Shown here in pieces: positions 16,996 through 29,625 of a stretch of DNA of 64,000 nucleotides. Each line of letters opens with the position of its first letter. Positions within the stretch are counted from its first letter, which is position 1. The notes under the pieces are model-generated. The model was given only the letters and a program-made list of their open reading frames with translations, searched no databases and was not told the DNA's origin. Location of the stretch: positions 2,046,001 to 2,110,000 of the forward strand of contig NZ_CP040174.1 in the NCBI RefSeq assembly GCF_007858535.1, given 5' to 3'. The position numbers and the translations under genes are program-made. This DNA comes from Arthrobacter sp. UKPF54-2 (lineage in GTDB: Bacteria; Actinomycetota; Actinomycetes; Actinomycetales; Micrococcaceae).

Positions 16996-18888
16996 ATGTG
17001 TGGAATCGTTGGATATGTAGGCCGCTCGGCTGGCCGGGTAGATACTGAACACAAGGCCCTGGACGTTGTCCTGGAAGGATTGCGGCGCCTGGAGTACCGC
17101 GGCTATGACTCCGCGGGCATCGCCGTCGTCGCGGACGGTGCCATTTCGTCCCGCAAGAAGTCGGGCAAACTGAGCAACCTGATCGCCGAGCTCGAGGCCA
17201 ACCCGCTGCCCGAGGCCATGACCGGGATCGGCCACACCCGCTGGGCGACGCACGGCGGCCCCACGGACCAGAACGCGCACCCGCACCTGTCCGACGACGG
17301 CAAGCTGGCGCTCATCCACAACGGCATCATCGAAAACTTCGCGGAACTCAAGCAGGAACTCCTCCGCAAGGGTGTGACGTTCCACTCCGAGACCGACACC
17401 GAGGTGGCCGCCGCGCTGCTCGGCGACATCTACCGGAACCAGCTCGGCGGCGACCCCGCCAAGGGCGGCATGACCAAGGCCATGCAGCTTGCCTGCCAGC
17501 GCCTCGAGGGCGCCTTCACCCTGCTCGCCGTGCACGCGGACCAGCCCGACGTCGTTGTGGCCGCCCGCCGCAACTCCCCGCTCGTGGTGGGCCTGGGCGA
17601 AGGCGAGAACTTCCTCGGCTCCGACGTCTCCGGCTTCATCGACTACACCCGCCGCGCCGTGGAACTGGGCCAGGACCAGATTGTCACCATCACCGCGGAC
17701 ACCGTGGAGATCACCGACTTCTTCGGCGGCCCGGCCGAGGGCAAGGAATACCACGTCAACTGGGATCCGGCCTCCGCGGAAAAGGGCGGCTTCCCGTCCT
17801 TCATGGAGAAGGAAATCCACGACCAGCCGGACGCCGTGCTGCAGACCCTGCTGGGCCGCTCCGACGTGCACGGCAAGCTGACGCTCGATGAGCTCCGGAT
17901 CGATCCGGAACTGCTCAAGGGCGTCGACAAGATCATCGTCCTGGCCTGCGGCACGTCCGCCTACGCCGGGCAGGTCGCCAAGTACGCGATCGAGCACTGG
18001 TGCCGGATCCCCACCGAGGTGGAGCTCTCGCACGAGTTCCGCTACCGGGACCCGATCGTGGACGCCAACACCCTGATCGTCTCCATCTCCCAGTCCGGCG
18101 AGACCATGGACACGCTGATGGCCGTCCGTTACGCCAAGGAACAGGGCGCCAAGACGGTGTCCATCTGCAACACCAACGGTTCGACTATTCCGCGCGAGTC
18201 CGACGCAGTGCTCTACACGCACGCGGGTCCGGAAATCGCCGTCGCCTCTACCAAGGCCTTCCTGGCCCAGATCACCGCCGCCTACCTACTGGGCCTGTAT
18301 CTGGCACAGCTGCGCGGCAACAAGTTCCAGGGCGAAATCAAGGACATCCTCGCCGACCTGGGCAAGATCCCGGCCAAGATCCAGCAGATCCTGGACAACG
18401 AAGGCCAGATCAAGGAACTCGGCGAGGCCATGGCGGACGCCAAGTCCGTGCTGTTCCTGGGCCGCCACGTCGGCTTCCCGGTGGCCATGGAAGGTGCGCT
18501 CAAGCTCAAGGAGCTCGCCTACATCCACGCCGAGGGCTTCGCCGCCGGCGAGCTCAAGCACGGCCCGATCGCCCTGATCGAGGAAGGCCAGCCCGTCTTC
18601 GTCGTGGTCCCCTCGCCCCGCGGCCGCGATTCGCTGCACTCCAAGGTCGTCTCGAACATCCAGGAAGTCCGCGCCCGCGGCGCCAAGACGATCGTGATCG
18701 CCGAGGAAGGTGACGAGGCGGTCAAGGCCTACGCCGAGCACGTCATCTACATCCCGGAGGCGCCGACGCTGCTGGCCCCGCTGCTGTCCACAGTGCCGCT
18801 GCAGATCTTCGCGCTCGCCCTCGCCAGCGCCAAGGGCTACGACGTGGACCAGCCGCGGAACCTGGCCAAGAGCGTGACCGTAGAATAG
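16996..18888 (+). CDS. glmS: Glutamine--fructose-6-phosphate aminotransferase (isomerizing)
   Basis: A 630-residue enzyme that makes glucosamine-6-phosphate from fructose-6-phosphate and glutamine. MCGIVGYVG places the nucleophile Cys at position 2, exposed after Met removal. The class II glutaminase domain covers about residues 1-240 ([18 protein letters not shown]) and is followed by two SIS domains ([21 protein letters not shown]). The C-terminus [11 protein letters not shown] is the standard GlmS end. TAGGCT lies seven bases before the ATG (leaderless type). No glmS ribozyme is visible. It starts the glmS-acpS-nnr set. Confidence 0.97.
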   Translation: MCGIVGYVGRSAGRVDTEHKALDVVLEGLRRLEYRGYDSAGIAVVADGAISSRKKSGKLSNLIAELEANPLPEAMTGIGHTRWATHGGPTDQNAHPHLSDDGKLALIHNGIIENFAELKQELLRKGVTFHSETDTEVAAALLGDIYRNQLGGDPAKGGMTKAMQLACQRLEGAFTLLAVHADQPDVVVAARRNSPLVVGLGEGENFLGSDVSGFIDYTRRAVELGQDQIVTITADTVEITDFFGGPAEGKEYHVNWDPASAEKGGFPSFMEKEIHDQPDAVLQTLLGRSDVHGKLTLDELRIDPELLKGVDKIIVLACGTSAYAGQVAKYAIEHWCRIPTEVELSHEFRYRDPIVDANTLIVSISQSGETMDTLMAVRYAKEQGAKTVSICNTNGSTIPRESDAVLYTHAGPEIAVASTKAFLAQITAAYLLGLYLAQLRGNKFQGEIKDILADLGKIPAKIQQILDNEGQIKELGEAMADAKSVLFLGRHVGFPVAMEGALKLKELAYIHAEGFAAGELKHGPIALIEEGQPVFVVVPSPRGRDSLHSKVVSNIQEVRARGAKTIVIAEEGDEAVKAYAEHVIYIPEAPTLLAPLLSTVPLQIFALALASAKGYDVDQPRNLAKSVTVE

Positions 18889-18892
18889 CCGC

Positions 18893-19240
18893 ATGATTGT
18901 TGGCATCGGCGTAGACGTCGTAGACATTGAGCGGTTCGGACGGCAGCTTGAGCGCACCCCCGGGCTGCGCGACCGGCTCTTCGTCCCGGCCGAGCGGGAA
19001 CTGAACACCCGGTCCCTGGCCGCGCGGTTTGCCGCCAAGGAAGCCGTGGCCAAGGTGCTCGGCGCGCCGGCGGGCATGAACTGGCAGGACTGCTGGATCG
19101 GCCTGGACCAGCACGGCCCCACGGTCCAGGTCAAGGACACGGTCCTGGCCGTCGCGGAGTCGAAAGGCGTCAAACGCTGGCACCTCTCGATCAGCCATGA
19201 CGGCGGCATCGCTACCGCCACGGTGATCGCTGAAGGCTAA
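18893..19240 (+). CDS. acpS: Holo-[acyl-carrier-protein] synthase
   Basis: A 115-residue AcpS. It transfers 4'-phosphopantetheine from CoA to acyl carrier proteins. [15 protein letters not shown] carries the Mg-binding Asp, [12 protein letters not shown] the second metal/catalytic region, and [13 protein letters not shown] the C-terminal signature. It starts four bases after the glmS stop, so it is co-transcribed. A TAGAAT hexamer before it overlaps the glmS stop and may be coincidence. Confidence 0.95.
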   Translation: MIVGIGVDVVDIERFGRQLERTPGLRDRLFVPAERELNTRSLAARFAAKEAVAKVLGAPAGMNWQDCWIGLDQHGPTVQVKDTVLAVAESKGVKRWHLSISHDGGIATATVIAEG

Positions 19241-19248
19241 GCACCACC

Positions 19249-20772
19249 ATGATCAGCGCCTATACCGGAACCCAGATCCGAGAAGTCGAAAAACAGCTTC
19301 TCGCGGCAAGTGCGGACACCGGTATGGGCGCTGTTCTGATGCAACGGGCCGCCTACGGGCTCGCCAACACCGTGCTCCGCGAACTGCGGAACCGCGGGCT
19401 GCGGGCTTACGGCTCCAGCGTCACCGTGCTCGCCGGCAAGGGCAACAACGGCGGCGACGGCCTCTACGCGGCGGCGCTGCTGGCCCGCCGGGGCGTGCGG
19501 ACGACGGCGGTGCTCACCGCCGGGGACGCGCACCCGGCCGCTTTGGCGGCGTTCCGGGCCGCCGGCGGCCGGGACACGATACTCGGCGATCCCAACGCGG
19601 CGGAGCTCGCCGCCGCGGCGGCCCGGACCGACGTCCTGCTTGACGCCGTCCTTGGAACCGGCGCCCAGGGCGGATTGCGGGGTCCGGCGGCGGCCCTGAT
19701 CGAAGCGCTTGGGCGTTCCCGCCCAAAGCTCGTGGTGGCCTGCGACATCCCCAGCGGCGTGGACGCCGACACCGGCGAGGCGCCCGGCCCTGTCCTGGCG
19801 GCGGACGTGACCGTGAGCTTCGGCGCGGTCAAGGCCGGGCTGCTCGCGGACCCTGGCGCCGACTTCACCGGCCGGCTGCGGATTGTGCCCATCGGCGTCG
19901 AGCACGCCCTCGGCGGCCCGGCGCTGCGCCGGCTCGAGGCCGCGGACCTGGCCGCGCTGCTGCCCCACCCCGGCCGCCGCGCCCACAAGTACTCCCGCGG
20001 CGTGCTTGGGGTGGTGGCCGGGTCCACCCGCTACCCCGGGGCGGCCGTGCTCGCCTGCCGGGGAGCCCTGGCAGCCGGCGCCGGCATGGTCCGCTACCTG
20101 GGTCCGCCCGAGGTCGCCGACCTGGTCCGCCGGGCCTGCCCCGAGGTGGTGTGCGGCACCAGCGTTTCCGAGGCGCACGTCCAGGCCTGGCTCCTAGGCC
20201 CGGGCCTGGATGACGGCGCCCACGAGCAGCTGGAGCGCGTCCGCGAGGCGGCGGCCACCGGGCTCCCCACCGTGGCCGATGCCGGCGCGCTTCCGGCGCT
20301 GCCGGCGGCGCTGTCCCCGCAGACCGTACTGACCCCGCACGCGGGCGAGCTGGCCACCCTCCTGGACCGGTACGGCGCCGGAGGTGGGCGCTCCGGCGTC
20401 GAGGGCGCAACGCTGGCCGCCGCCGGGCAGGCTGCCGGGCTGACGGGGGCGACGGTGCTGCTTAAGGGCGCGACCACGCTCGTGGCCGCGCCGTCGGGCA
20501 CCGTCTTTAGCCAGGCCGAGGCAAGCCCCTGGATGGCCACCGCCGGCAGCGGCGACGTCCTGGCCGGGGTGCTCGGGGCCCTGCTGGCCCAGCTGGGCGA
20601 GGGCACCAAAGCCTTCAGCGCCCGCGGGATCAACGGACCCGACCGGTGGGCCGCCGTCGCCGCGGTGGCGGCCAGCCTGCATGGCCTCGCCGGCACCCTC
20701 GCCTCCAACGGCGGCCCGCTGACGGCGTCAGACATCGCGGACGCCCTGCCGGAGGTGATCGGGCGGCTGTAA
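19249..20772 (+). CDS. nnr: Bifunctional NAD(P)H-hydrate epimerase / ADP-dependent NAD(P)H-hydrate dehydratase
   Basis: A 507-residue two-domain repair enzyme. The N-terminal YjeF_N epimerase domain (about 1-210) has the signature GKGNNGGDG at 63-71 and CDIPSGVDADTG. The C-terminal ribokinase-like dehydratase domain (about 220-500) has LTPHAGELA and the anion-hole segment ATAGSGDVLAG near 430-440. Together they restore hydrated NADH and NADPH. It starts eight bases after the acpS stop. The glmS-acpS-nnr order is usual in actinobacteria, often followed directly by alr, which here lies 16.5 kb away. Confidence 0.95.
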   Translation: MISAYTGTQIREVEKQLLAASADTGMGAVLMQRAAYGLANTVLRELRNRGLRAYGSSVTVLAGKGNNGGDGLYAAALLARRGVRTTAVLTAGDAHPAALAAFRAAGGRDTILGDPNAAELAAAAARTDVLLDAVLGTGAQGGLRGPAAALIEALGRSRPKLVVACDIPSGVDADTGEAPGPVLAADVTVSFGAVKAGLLADPGADFTGRLRIVPIGVEHALGGPALRRLEAADLAALLPHPGRRAHKYSRGVLGVVAGSTRYPGAAVLACRGALAAGAGMVRYLGPPEVADLVRRACPEVVCGTSVSEAHVQAWLLGPGLDDGAHEQLERVREAAATGLPTVADAGALPALPAALSPQTVLTPHAGELATLLDRYGAGGGRSGVEGATLAAAGQAAGLTGATVLLKGATTLVAAPSGTVFSQAEASPWMATAGSGDVLAGVLGALLAQLGEGTKAFSARGINGPDRWAAVAAVAASLHGLAGTLASNGGPLTASDIADALPEVIGRL

Positions 20773-20804
20773 TAAAGGCCACGCATCATGCGCCTGGTCA
20801 ATTA

Positions 20805-20818
20805 GTAACCCTGCTTAC
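20805..20818. promoter_or_regulatory. Inverted repeat upstream of glgX
   Basis: GTAACCCTGCTTAC has GTAA/TTAC arms around six bases, in the 90-base gap before glgX. A TAGTCT hexamer follows at 20822-20827 and could be a -10 element. Offered as a possible operator or promoter only. Confidence 0.25.
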
Positions 20819-20862
20819 AAGTAGTCTGTCTAGAGATAGTTCGCATCGCACGAGGAGTACAC

Positions 20863-23100
20863 ATGGAAGTCTGGCCCGGAACGGCTTACCCGCTGGGAGC
20901 CACCTTTGATGGCACCGGCACCAATTTCGCCCTGTTCAGCGAACAGGCGGAGCGGGTCGAACTCTGCCTCCTGGCTGATGACCTGACCGAGACCCGGATC
21001 GAGCTGACCGAGGTGGACGGCTACGTTTGGCACTGCTACCTGCCGCAGATCCAGCCCGGCCAGAAGTACGGCTACCGGGTCCACGGCCCGTACGAACCCG
21101 AAAACGGCAACCGCTTCAACGCAAACAAGCTGCTGCTGGACCCCTACGCCAAGGCCGTCCAAGGCCAGATCGACTGGCACCCGGCGCTCTTCACCTACGA
21201 ATTCGGCGACCCCGACTCCCGCAACGACGCTGACTCGGCGCCGCACACCATGCACGGCGTGGTCATCAACCCGTTCTTCGAGTGGGACGGCGACCGCCAG
21301 CTGCGGATCCCGTACCACCAGTCGGTCATCTACGAGGCGCACGTCAAGGGCCTGACCGAGCTGCACCCGGATATTCCGGAGGAACAGCGCGGCACCTATG
21401 CCGGTGTCGCCCACCCGGCGGTCATCGAACACCTGAAGAAGCTCGGCGTCACGGCGATCGAACTGATGCCCGTCCACCAGTTCGTCAACGACGGGACGCT
21501 GGAGGAGAAGGGCCTGAACAACTACTGGGGCTACAACACCATCGGCTTCTTCGCCCCGCAGAACACGTACAGCTCCACCGGCGACGTCGGTCACCAGGTC
21601 CAGGAATTCAAGGCCATGGTCCGCGAGCTGCACCGCGCCGGCATCGAGGTCATCCTCGACGTCGTCTACAACCACACGGCGGAAGGCAACCACCTCGGCC
21701 CCACGCTGTCCTTCAAGGGCATCGACAACCAGGCCTACTACCGCCTGGTCGACGGCGACCTGAAGCACTACATGGACTACACCGGCACGGGCAACTCGCT
21801 CAACGTGCGCCACCCACACTCCCTGCAGCTGCTGATGGATTCCCTGCGCTACTGGGTGACGGAGATGCACGTGGACGGCTTCCGCTTCGACCTCGCCTCC
21901 ACGCTGGCCCGCGAGTTCTACGACGTCGACAAGCTCTCCACCTTCTTCGAACTGATCCAGCAGGACCCGATCGTGTCCCAGGTGAAGCTGATCGCCGAGC
22001 CGTGGGACGTCGGCCCCGGCGGCTACCAGGTAGGCAACTTCCCGCCGCAGTGGACCGAGTGGAACGGCAAGTACCGCGACACGGTCCGGGACTTCTGGCG
22101 CGGCGAACCCTCCACCCTGGGTGAATTCGCCTCCCGCCTTACCGGCTCCGCGGACCTCTACGAAAGCTCCGCGCGGCGCCCGGTGGCCTCGATCAACTTC
22201 GTCACCGCCCACGACGGCTTCACCATGCGGGACCTGGTGTCCTACAACGAGAAGCACAACGAAGCCAACGGCGAAGGCAACAACGACGGCGAATCGCACA
22301 ACCGCTCGTGGAACTGCGGGGAGGAAGGCGACACCGACAACGACACCGTGCTGACCCTTCGCGCGCGCCAGCAGCGGAACTTCATCGCCACGCTGCTGCT
22401 CTCGCAGGGCGTGCCGATGCTGTTGCACGGCGACGAGCTGGGCCGCACCCAGCAGGGCAACAACAACACGTACTGCCAGGACTCCGAACTGAGCTGGGTG
22501 CACTGGGAGGCCATGGACCAGCCGCTCGTGGAGTTCACCGCCTTCGTCAACAAGATCCGCCACGACCACCCGACGTTCCGCCGCAGCCGCTTCTTCGACG
22601 GCCGGCCGGTTGTCCGCGGCGAGGGCGAGAAGCTGCCGGACATCGTCTGGCTCAAGACGGACGGCACCGGCATGCTGCCCGAGGACTGGGACAGCGGCTT
22701 CGGCCGGACCATCGGCGTGTTCCTGAACGGCCACGGCATCCAGGAGCAGGATTCGCGGGGCCGCCGGATCACCGATGACAGTTTCCTGCTGGCGTTCAAC
22801 GCCCACGACGACGACGTGGACTTTGCGCTGCCGACCGAGGAATACTCGCCGTTCTGGGACGTGCTGGTGGACACCGCGGACCAGGCCGACAAGGACGAAC
22901 CGCTGAAGGCAGGGTCGGTGCTCAAGCTGGCCGCCAAGTCCATGGTGGTGCTGCAGGCGCACTCCGGCCCCGAAGTGGAGGTGGACTACTCCGCCGCCGC
23001 GTCGCTGGCCTCGATGGCCGAGCACGAGGACGCCCACGAGGAGATGGTGGAGGCCCAGGAGGAGGCCGCCGAAGCAGTCTCGAAGGCTGCCGCCAAATGA
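20863..23100 (+). CDS. glgX: Glycogen debranching enzyme GlgX/TreX
   Basis: A 745-residue GH13 isoamylase-type enzyme that cleaves alpha-1,6 branches of glycogen to release maltooligosaccharides. An N-terminal CBM48-like domain ([27 protein letters not shown] is its start region, by position about 6-90) precedes the barrel. Catalytic regions: DVVYNHT (266-272), GFRFDLA with nucleophile Asp343, IAEPWD with acid/base Glu379, and AHD with Asp451. GAGGAG lies before the ATG. It overlaps treY by four bases and feeds the TreY/TreZ pathway. The C-terminal 40 residues are Ala/Glu rich. Confidence 0.95.
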   Translation: MEVWPGTAYPLGATFDGTGTNFALFSEQAERVELCLLADDLTETRIELTEVDGYVWHCYLPQIQPGQKYGYRVHGPYEPENGNRFNANKLLLDPYAKAVQGQIDWHPALFTYEFGDPDSRNDADSAPHTMHGVVINPFFEWDGDRQLRIPYHQSVIYEAHVKGLTELHPDIPEEQRGTYAGVAHPAVIEHLKKLGVTAIELMPVHQFVNDGTLEEKGLNNYWGYNTIGFFAPQNTYSSTGDVGHQVQEFKAMVRELHRAGIEVILDVVYNHTAEGNHLGPTLSFKGIDNQAYYRLVDGDLKHYMDYTGTGNSLNVRHPHSLQLLMDSLRYWVTEMHVDGFRFDLASTLAREFYDVDKLSTFFELIQQDPIVSQVKLIAEPWDVGPGGYQVGNFPPQWTEWNGKYRDTVRDFWRGEPSTLGEFASRLTGSADLYESSARRPVASINFVTAHDGFTMRDLVSYNEKHNEANGEGNNDGESHNRSWNCGEEGDTDNDTVLTLRARQQRNFIATLLLSQGVPMLLHGDELGRTQQGNNNTYCQDSELSWVHWEAMDQPLVEFTAFVNKIRHDHPTFRRSRFFDGRPVVRGEGEKLPDIVWLKTDGTGMLPEDWDSGFGRTIGVFLNGHGIQEQDSRGRRITDDSFLLAFNAHDDDVDFALPTEEYSPFWDVLVDTADQADKDEPLKAGSVLKLAAKSMVVLQAHSGPEVEVDYSAAASLASMAEHEDAHEEMVEAQEEAAEAVSKAAAK

Positions 23101-25421
23101 GGACCCCGGTCTCCACTTACCGGCTCCAGATCCGGCCCGGCTTCACCCTGCAGGATGCCGCCGAGACCGTGCCCTACCTGAAATCGCTCGGCGTGGACTG
23201 GGTCTACCTCTCGCCGATCCTGACCGCGGAACAGGGGTCGGACCACGGCTACGACGTCACCGACCCGGCCTCGATCGACCCGGACCGCGGCGGCCCGGAG
23301 GGACTGGCGGCAGTCTCCCGGGCCGCGCGGGACGCCGGCATGGGCGTGCTCGTGGATATCGTGCCCAACCATGTCGGCGTCGCCACCCCGGTGCAAAACC
23401 CGTGGTGGTGGTCGCTGCTCAAGGAGGGCCAGCAGTCGCCGTACGCGCGGGCGTTCGACGTCGACTGGGACTTCGGCGGCGGCCGGATCCGGATTCCGGT
23501 CCTCGGCGACGACTCGGATGTGGACGCGCTGGAAGTCCGCGACGGCGAGCTGCGCTACTACGACCACCGGTTCCCGCTGGCCGAGGGCAGCTACACGGCA
23601 GGGGATGACCCCCGCGCCGTCCACGACCGGCAGCACTATGAGCTGGTGGGTTGGCGCCGTGCGGACAACGACCTGAACTACCGCCGGTTCTTTGCGGTCA
23701 ACACCCTGGCCGGGATCAAGGTCGAGGTCCCGGAGGTTTTCGACGAGGCGCACGAGGAGGTGGTCCGCTGGTTCCGTGAGGGCCTGGTGGACGGGCTGCG
23801 CATCGACCACCCGGACGGTCTCGCGGACCCGGCCGGCTACCTCCGGCGGCTGCGCGAGGCCACCGGCGGGGCCTACCTGCTGATCGAGAAAATCCTGGAG
23901 CCCGGCGAGGAGCTTCCCGCCGGCTTCGAGTGCGAGGGAACCACCGGGTACGACGCGCTGGCGGACGTGGACCGGGTCCTCGTGGACCCCGCGGGCCAGG
24001 CGGGCCTCGACGCGCTGGATGCCTCGCTGCGCGGCGGAACGCCCGCGGACTACGAGGAGATGATCCGCGGCACCAAGCGCCGGATCACGGACGGGATCCT
24101 GCACTCGGAGATGCTGCGGCTCGCCCGGCTGGTCCCGGCGTCCGCCGGGCTCGACGCGGAGACCGCCGTCGATGCGCTTTCCGAGATCACCGCGGCCTTC
24201 CCGGTGTACCGCAGCTACCTGCCCGAGGGCGAGGATGTGCTGCGCGAGGCATGTGAGCTCGCCGCCCGGCGGCGGCCGGAGCTGGAACCGGCCGTGCAGG
24301 CGCTGCTGCCGCTGCTGCTGCGCGCCGGCCCCGGCGCCGATGAGGAACTGGGCCGGCGCTTCCAGCAGACCTCCGGGATGGTGATGGCCAAGGGCGTGGA
24401 AGACACCGCGTTCTTCCGCTACACCCGGCTGGGCACCCTCACCGAGGTAGGCGCGGACCCCACCGAATTCGCGGTGTCCACCGACGAGTTCCACGCCCGG
24501 ATGGCCCGGCGCCACGCTGCGCTGCCACTGTCCATGACCACGCTCAGCACCCACGACACCAAACGCAGCGAGGACACCCGCGCCCGGATCTCGGTCCTCG
24601 CGGAACTAGCCCCGGAGTGGACCGCATCGCTGCACCGGCTGCAGGACCTCGCGCCCCTGCCGGACGGGCCGCTGGCCAACCTGCTGTGGCAGGCCGTCGC
24701 CGGGGTCTGGCCCGCGGACCGGGACCGGCTCCAGTCCTACGCCCAGAAGGCGGCCCGCGAGGCCGGCAACTCGACAAACTGGCTCGATCCCAATGCGGAT
24801 TTCGAGACGAAGCTGGCGGCGGCGGTCGATGCGGCCTTCGACAACGCCGAGGTCCGCGCCGAACTCGATGCCCTGGTGGCTCTGCTGGAGCCGTACGGTG
24901 CCGCCAACGCGCTCTCCGCCAAGCTCGTCCAGCTCACCATGCCCGGCGTGCCGGACGTGTACCAGGGCACCGAGTTCTGGGACCGATCGCTGACCGACCC
25001 GGACAACCGCAGGCCCTTCGACTTCGGCGCCCGGCGCGCCGCCCTGGCCGCCCTCGACGCCGGCGAGCTGCCGGCGTCGTACCGGGAGGACGCGGCAAAA
25101 CTGCTGGTCACCTCCCGGGCACTGCGGCTGCGGCGGGACCGGCCGGAGCTGTTCACCGGCTACACGGCCGTGCCGGCCACCGGCGCCGCGGCCGGGCACC
25201 TGATTGCCTTTGACCGGGGGTCCGGCGCGCCCGGGGCCATCACCCTGGCGACCAGGCTGCCCCGCGGCCTGGAACAGCGGGGAGGCTGGCAGGACACCGC
25301 CATTGAACTCGCCGCCGCGATGACGGACCAGCTCAGCGGCAGGTCCTTCGGCCCGGGAACCGTGCCCGTGGGGGAGATCCTGCGCGACTACCCGGTGGCG
25401 CTGCTGGTGCCGGCCGCCTGA
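23097..25421 (+). CDS. treY: Maltooligosyl trehalose synthase
   Basis: A 774-residue GH13 enzyme that converts the reducing-end alpha-1,4 bond of maltooligosaccharides to the alpha,alpha-1,1 bond of trehalose. [16 protein letters not shown] is the typical start. [22 protein letters not shown] (nucleophile Asp237), IEKILEPGE (Glu264) and [11 protein letters not shown] (Asp487) are the conserved regions. The C-terminal part has [24 protein letters not shown]. It is coupled to glgX by an ATGA overlap and is followed by treZ. Confidence 0.96.
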   Translation: MRTPVSTYRLQIRPGFTLQDAAETVPYLKSLGVDWVYLSPILTAEQGSDHGYDVTDPASIDPDRGGPEGLAAVSRAARDAGMGVLVDIVPNHVGVATPVQNPWWWSLLKEGQQSPYARAFDVDWDFGGGRIRIPVLGDDSDVDALEVRDGELRYYDHRFPLAEGSYTAGDDPRAVHDRQHYELVGWRRADNDLNYRRFFAVNTLAGIKVEVPEVFDEAHEEVVRWFREGLVDGLRIDHPDGLADPAGYLRRLREATGGAYLLIEKILEPGEELPAGFECEGTTGYDALADVDRVLVDPAGQAGLDALDASLRGGTPADYEEMIRGTKRRITDGILHSEMLRLARLVPASAGLDAETAVDALSEITAAFPVYRSYLPEGEDVLREACELAARRRPELEPAVQALLPLLLRAGPGADEELGRRFQQTSGMVMAKGVEDTAFFRYTRLGTLTEVGADPTEFAVSTDEFHARMARRHAALPLSMTTLSTHDTKRSEDTRARISVLAELAPEWTASLHRLQDLAPLPDGPLANLLWQAVAGVWPADRDRLQSYAQKAAREAGNSTNWLDPNADFETKLAAAVDAAFDNAEVRAELDALVALLEPYGAANALSAKLVQLTMPGVPDVYQGTEFWDRSLTDPDNRRPFDFGARRAALAALDAGELPASYREDAAKLLVTSRALRLRRDRPELFTGYTAVPATGAAAGHLIAFDRGSGAPGAITLATRLPRGLEQRGGWQDTAIELAAAMTDQLSGRSFGPGTVPVGEILRDYPVALLVPAA

Positions 25422-25458
25422 TACGCACGAACTGACGAACCGACAGATGGGAACGGCA

Positions 25459-27222
25459 ATGACTCTGCCCGCACACGGAACCGAACGCTTCGACCTCTGG
25501 GCACCCAAAGCCCAGCAGGTCACGCTGCTCGCCGGCGGACAGCGGTACCCGATGCGCCCGGCGTCCGGGGACGGCCGCGACGGCTGGTGGACCGCCCCGG
25601 AGGCGCCTTCGGGCGAGGTGGACTACGGCTACCTGCTCGACGGTGACACCACACCCCTGCCGGACCCGCGCTCGCGCCGCCAGCCCGAGGGTGTGCACTC
25701 GCTCTCGCGGACCTTCGACGCCGGCGTCCACGCGTGGGGCGACGGCGCCTGGACGGGCCGCGGGCTGCAGGGCGGGGTCATCTACGAGCTCCACCTGGGC
25801 ACCTTCACGCCGGAGGGGACCCTCGACGCCGCGGCCGGAAAGCTCGGCTACCTGGCGGACCTCGGCGTCGACTTCGTGGAACTGCTGCCGGTCAACGGGT
25901 TCAACGGCACCCACAACTGGGGCTACGACGGGGTCCTCTGGTATACCGTGCACGAGGGCTACGGCGGCCCGGCCGCGTACCAGCGCTTCGTCGAGGCGGC
26001 CCACGCCGCGGGGCTGGGCGTGATCCAGGACGTGGTCTACAACCACCTCGGTCCCAGCGGCAACTACCTGCCCCGGTTCGGGCCGTATCTGAAGTCCGGG
26101 GAAGGCAACACCTGGGGCGACTCGGTCAACCTGGACGGGCCGGGCTCCGACGTCGTCCGGGACTACATCCTGGACAACGCCGCCATGTGGCTGCGCGACT
26201 ACCACGTGGACGGGCTGCGGCTCGATGCCGTGCACGCCTTCAAGGACGAGCGCGCGGTCCACCTGCTGGAGGACTTCGGTGCCCTCGGCGACGCGGTGGC
26301 GGCGGAGACCGGACGCCCGGCGACCATGATCGCGGAATCGGACCTGAACAACCCGCGCCTGCTCTACCCGCGCGCCGTCAACGGCTCCGGCCTGGCCGGG
26401 CAGTGGAGCGACGACTTCCACCACGCGGTCCACGTCAATGTCAGCGGCGAAACCACCGGCTACTACAGTGACTTCGATTCACTCGCGGCGCTGGCCAAGG
26501 TCCTGGTGGACGGGTTCTTCCATGACGGCAGCTACTCCAGCTTCCGGGGGCGGCACCACGGCCGGCCCATCAACGCCTCCCTGGTCCACCCCGCTGCCCT
26601 GGTGGTGTGCAGCCAGAACCACGACCAGATCGGCAACCGGGCCACCGGCGACCGGCTCTCCCAGAGCCTCGGCTACGGGCAGCTGGCGCTCGCCGCCGTC
26701 GCGACCCTGACCTCGCCGTTCACCCCGATGCTGTTTATGGGCGAGGAGTACGGCGCCACCACGCCGTGGCAGTTCTTCACGTCCCACCCGGAGCCCGAAC
26801 TGGGCAAAGCCACCGCGGAGGGCCGGATCAAGGAGTTCGAGCGGATGGGCTGGGACCCCGCCGTTGTGCCGGACCCGCAGGATCCGGCCACGTTCACACG
26901 CTCCAAGCTGGACTGGGCCGAGGCCTCCGAGGGTGACCACGCGCGGCTGCTCGAGCTGTACCGGAACCTGATCGCGCTGCGCCGCGCGACGCCGGAACTC
27001 GCCGGGCTCGGGTTCGAAGAGACCGCGGTGGCTTTCAGCGAGGCCGACCGCTGGCTGCGCCTGCGCCGCGGCGGCGTGGAGGTGGCGATGAACTTCTCCG
27101 CCGAACCCCGCCAGGTCGCCGTAAGTGGCGGCTCGCTGCTGTTGGCCACCGAGGACGGCGTCGCGATGGCCGCCGGCCAGGTGGAGCTGCTCGGCCACAG
27201 CGCCGCCGTCGTCTCCAAATAG
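25459..27222 (+). CDS. treZ: Maltooligosyltrehalose trehalohydrolase
   Basis: A 587-residue GH13 enzyme that releases trehalose from maltooligosyltrehalose. The N-terminal CBM48-like part starts [15 protein letters not shown]. Catalytic regions are [17 protein letters not shown] (Asp256), MIAESDLN (Glu293) and QNHDQIGNR (Asp389). I used the ATG at 25459, which follows a GATGGGAA purine stretch; the in-frame ATG at 25447 would add only four residues and cannot be excluded. It lies 37 bases after treY in the glgX-treY-treZ operon. Confidence 0.94.
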   Translation: MTLPAHGTERFDLWAPKAQQVTLLAGGQRYPMRPASGDGRDGWWTAPEAPSGEVDYGYLLDGDTTPLPDPRSRRQPEGVHSLSRTFDAGVHAWGDGAWTGRGLQGGVIYELHLGTFTPEGTLDAAAGKLGYLADLGVDFVELLPVNGFNGTHNWGYDGVLWYTVHEGYGGPAAYQRFVEAAHAAGLGVIQDVVYNHLGPSGNYLPRFGPYLKSGEGNTWGDSVNLDGPGSDVVRDYILDNAAMWLRDYHVDGLRLDAVHAFKDERAVHLLEDFGALGDAVAAETGRPATMIAESDLNNPRLLYPRAVNGSGLAGQWSDDFHHAVHVNVSGETTGYYSDFDSLAALAKVLVDGFFHDGSYSSFRGRHHGRPINASLVHPAALVVCSQNHDQIGNRATGDRLSQSLGYGQLALAAVATLTSPFTPMLFMGEEYGATTPWQFFTSHPEPELGKATAEGRIKEFERMGWDPAVVPDPQDPATFTRSKLDWAEASEGDHARLLELYRNLIALRRATPELAGLGFEETAVAFSEADRWLRLRRGGVEVAMNFSAEPRQVAVSGGSLLLATEDGVAMAAGQVELLGHSAAVVSK

Positions 27223-27237
27223 GAAAGGATAGTAGTT

Positions 27238-28275
<1,038 letters not shown>

Positions 28276-28332
28276 GCGAACGCCGGGGCGCCCGGCGGGC
28301 GTAACAGATTCGGTGCCGCGGCCGGGAACAAC

Positions 28333-28359
28333 TTGAGCCCCGGCGCCGTTGACTAGAAT
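28333..28359 (+). promoter_or_regulatory. Possible promoter of ino1
   Basis: TTGAGC (28333-28338) and TAGAAT (28354-28359) are separated by 15 bases, upstream of a leader of about 90 bases before the ino1 GTG. The spacing is short, so confidence is low. Confidence 0.35.
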
Positions 28360-28455
28360 GCAATAGAGCCGCATGGCGTTGTGCCCGTTTGCCGCCGCCG
28401 TACATCAGAGTATGGCCGCGCCGGGCACATGAAGTTTGTTCTCAAAGGGAGTTCC

Positions 28456-29541
28456 GTGTCTTCAAATCCGATTCGTGTTGCAATCGTCGGCGTGGGTAAC
28501 TGTGCCACTTCGCTGGTCCAAGGCGTCGAGTACTACCGGGACGCCGATCCACAGGCCACGATCCCGGGTCTGATGCACGTGCAGTTCGGCAAGTACCACG
28601 TCAACGATGTCCAGTTCGTGGCGGCGTTCGACGTCGACGGGAAGAAGGTCGGCCAGGACCTGTCCGCCGCGATCCTCGCCAGCGAGAACAACACCATCAA
28701 GATTGCCGACGTCCCGCCGACCGGCGTCACCGTCCAGCGCGGCCCGACCCTCGACGGTCTCGGCAAGTACTACCTTGAGACCATCGAGCAGTCCCCGGAG
28801 GAGCCGGTCGACGTCGTCCAGGCCCTCAAGGACGCCCAGGTCGACGTGATGGTCTGCTACCTGCCGGTCGGTTCCCAGGAAGCCGCCGAGTACTACGCCC
28901 AGTGCGCGATCGACGCCGGCGTGGCGTTCGTCAACGCGCTGCCGGTGTTCATCGCGGGGACCAAGGAGTGGGCGGACAAGTTCACCGCCGCCGGTGTGCC
29001 GATCGTAGGCGACGACATCAAGAGCCAGATCGGCGCGACCATCACGCACCGCGTTATGGCCAAGCTGTTCGAGGACCGCGGCGTCACCCTGGACCGCACG
29101 TACCAGCTGAACGTTGGCGGCAACATGGACTTCAAGAACATGCTCGAGCGCGACCGCCTTGAGTCCAAGAAGATCTCCAAGACCCAGGCCGTCACCTCCA
29201 ACGTTGAGGCCGAACTCGCCGCCAAGGACGTGCACATCGGCCCGTCCGACTACGTGCAGTGGCTCGATGACCGCAAGTGGGCCTTCGTCCGCCTCGAGGG
29301 CCGCAACTTCGGTGACGCCCCGGTGTCGCTTGAATACAAGCTGGAGGTCTGGGACTCGCCCAACTCCGCCGGCGTGATCATCGACGCCGTCCGTGCCGCC
29401 AAGATCGGCCTGGACCGCGGCATCGGCGGCCCGCTGCTCTCGGCGTCGAGCTACTTCATGAAGTCCCCGCCGGAGCAGTTCAACGACGACCTCGCCCGCG
29501 AAAAGGTCGAGGCCTTCATCCGCGGCGACCTGGAGCGCTAA
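28456..29541 (+). CDS. ino1: Inositol-3-phosphate synthase
   Basis: A 361-residue NAD-dependent enzyme that makes 1D-myo-inositol-3-phosphate from glucose-6-phosphate. [23 protein letters not shown] is the NAD-binding start, and [17 protein letters not shown] and [16 protein letters not shown] are conserved active-site regions. The GTG at 28456 has AAGGGAG upstream; the longer frame from 28381 adds an Arg-rich tail without support. Its product is the acceptor for MshA (32459-33724) in mycothiol synthesis and is used for phosphatidylinositol. Confidence 0.95.
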   Translation: MSSNPIRVAIVGVGNCATSLVQGVEYYRDADPQATIPGLMHVQFGKYHVNDVQFVAAFDVDGKKVGQDLSAAILASENNTIKIADVPPTGVTVQRGPTLDGLGKYYLETIEQSPEEPVDVVQALKDAQVDVMVCYLPVGSQEAAEYYAQCAIDAGVAFVNALPVFIAGTKEWADKFTAAGVPIVGDDIKSQIGATITHRVMAKLFEDRGVTLDRTYQLNVGGNMDFKNMLERDRLESKKISKTQAVTSNVEAELAAKDVHIGPSDYVQWLDDRKWAFVRLEGRNFGDAPVSLEYKLEVWDSPNSAGVIIDAVRAAKIGLDRGIGGPLLSASSYFMKSPPEQFNDDLAREKVEAFIRGDLER

Positions 29542-29558
29542 ACCCCACCCTCCCTCGA

Positions 29559-29619
29559 GTTGCCCTATCACTTACGGCGCCTAAACAGCCGGTTTAGCCG
29601 CCACAAGTGATAGGGCAAC
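29559..29619. repeat. 61-bp palindromic element, left of the DUF559 gene
   Basis: Imperfect palindrome with 15-bp perfect outer arms (GTTGCCCTATCACTT and its complement) and further matching blocks GGC/GCC and CTAAA/TTTAG inside. It lies between the 3' ends of ino1 and the DUF559 gene, so it may end both transcripts. It has the same length and outer sequence pattern as the element at 30599-30659. Confidence 0.8.
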
Positions 29620-29625
29620 CGGCGT

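Noticed and set aside
18881..18886. TAGAAT six bases before acpS as a separate promoter
   Set aside because: It overlaps the glmS stop codon and acpS is four bases downstream of glmS, so co-transcription is simpler. Chance is likely.
20830..23037. Very long minus-strand open frame opposite glgX
   Set aside because: It mirrors a clear GH13 gene, has no recognisable domain and is expected from high third-position GC. Similar long frames opposite groEL, the acyltransferase, nnr, treZ and the ABC exporter were rejected for the same reason.
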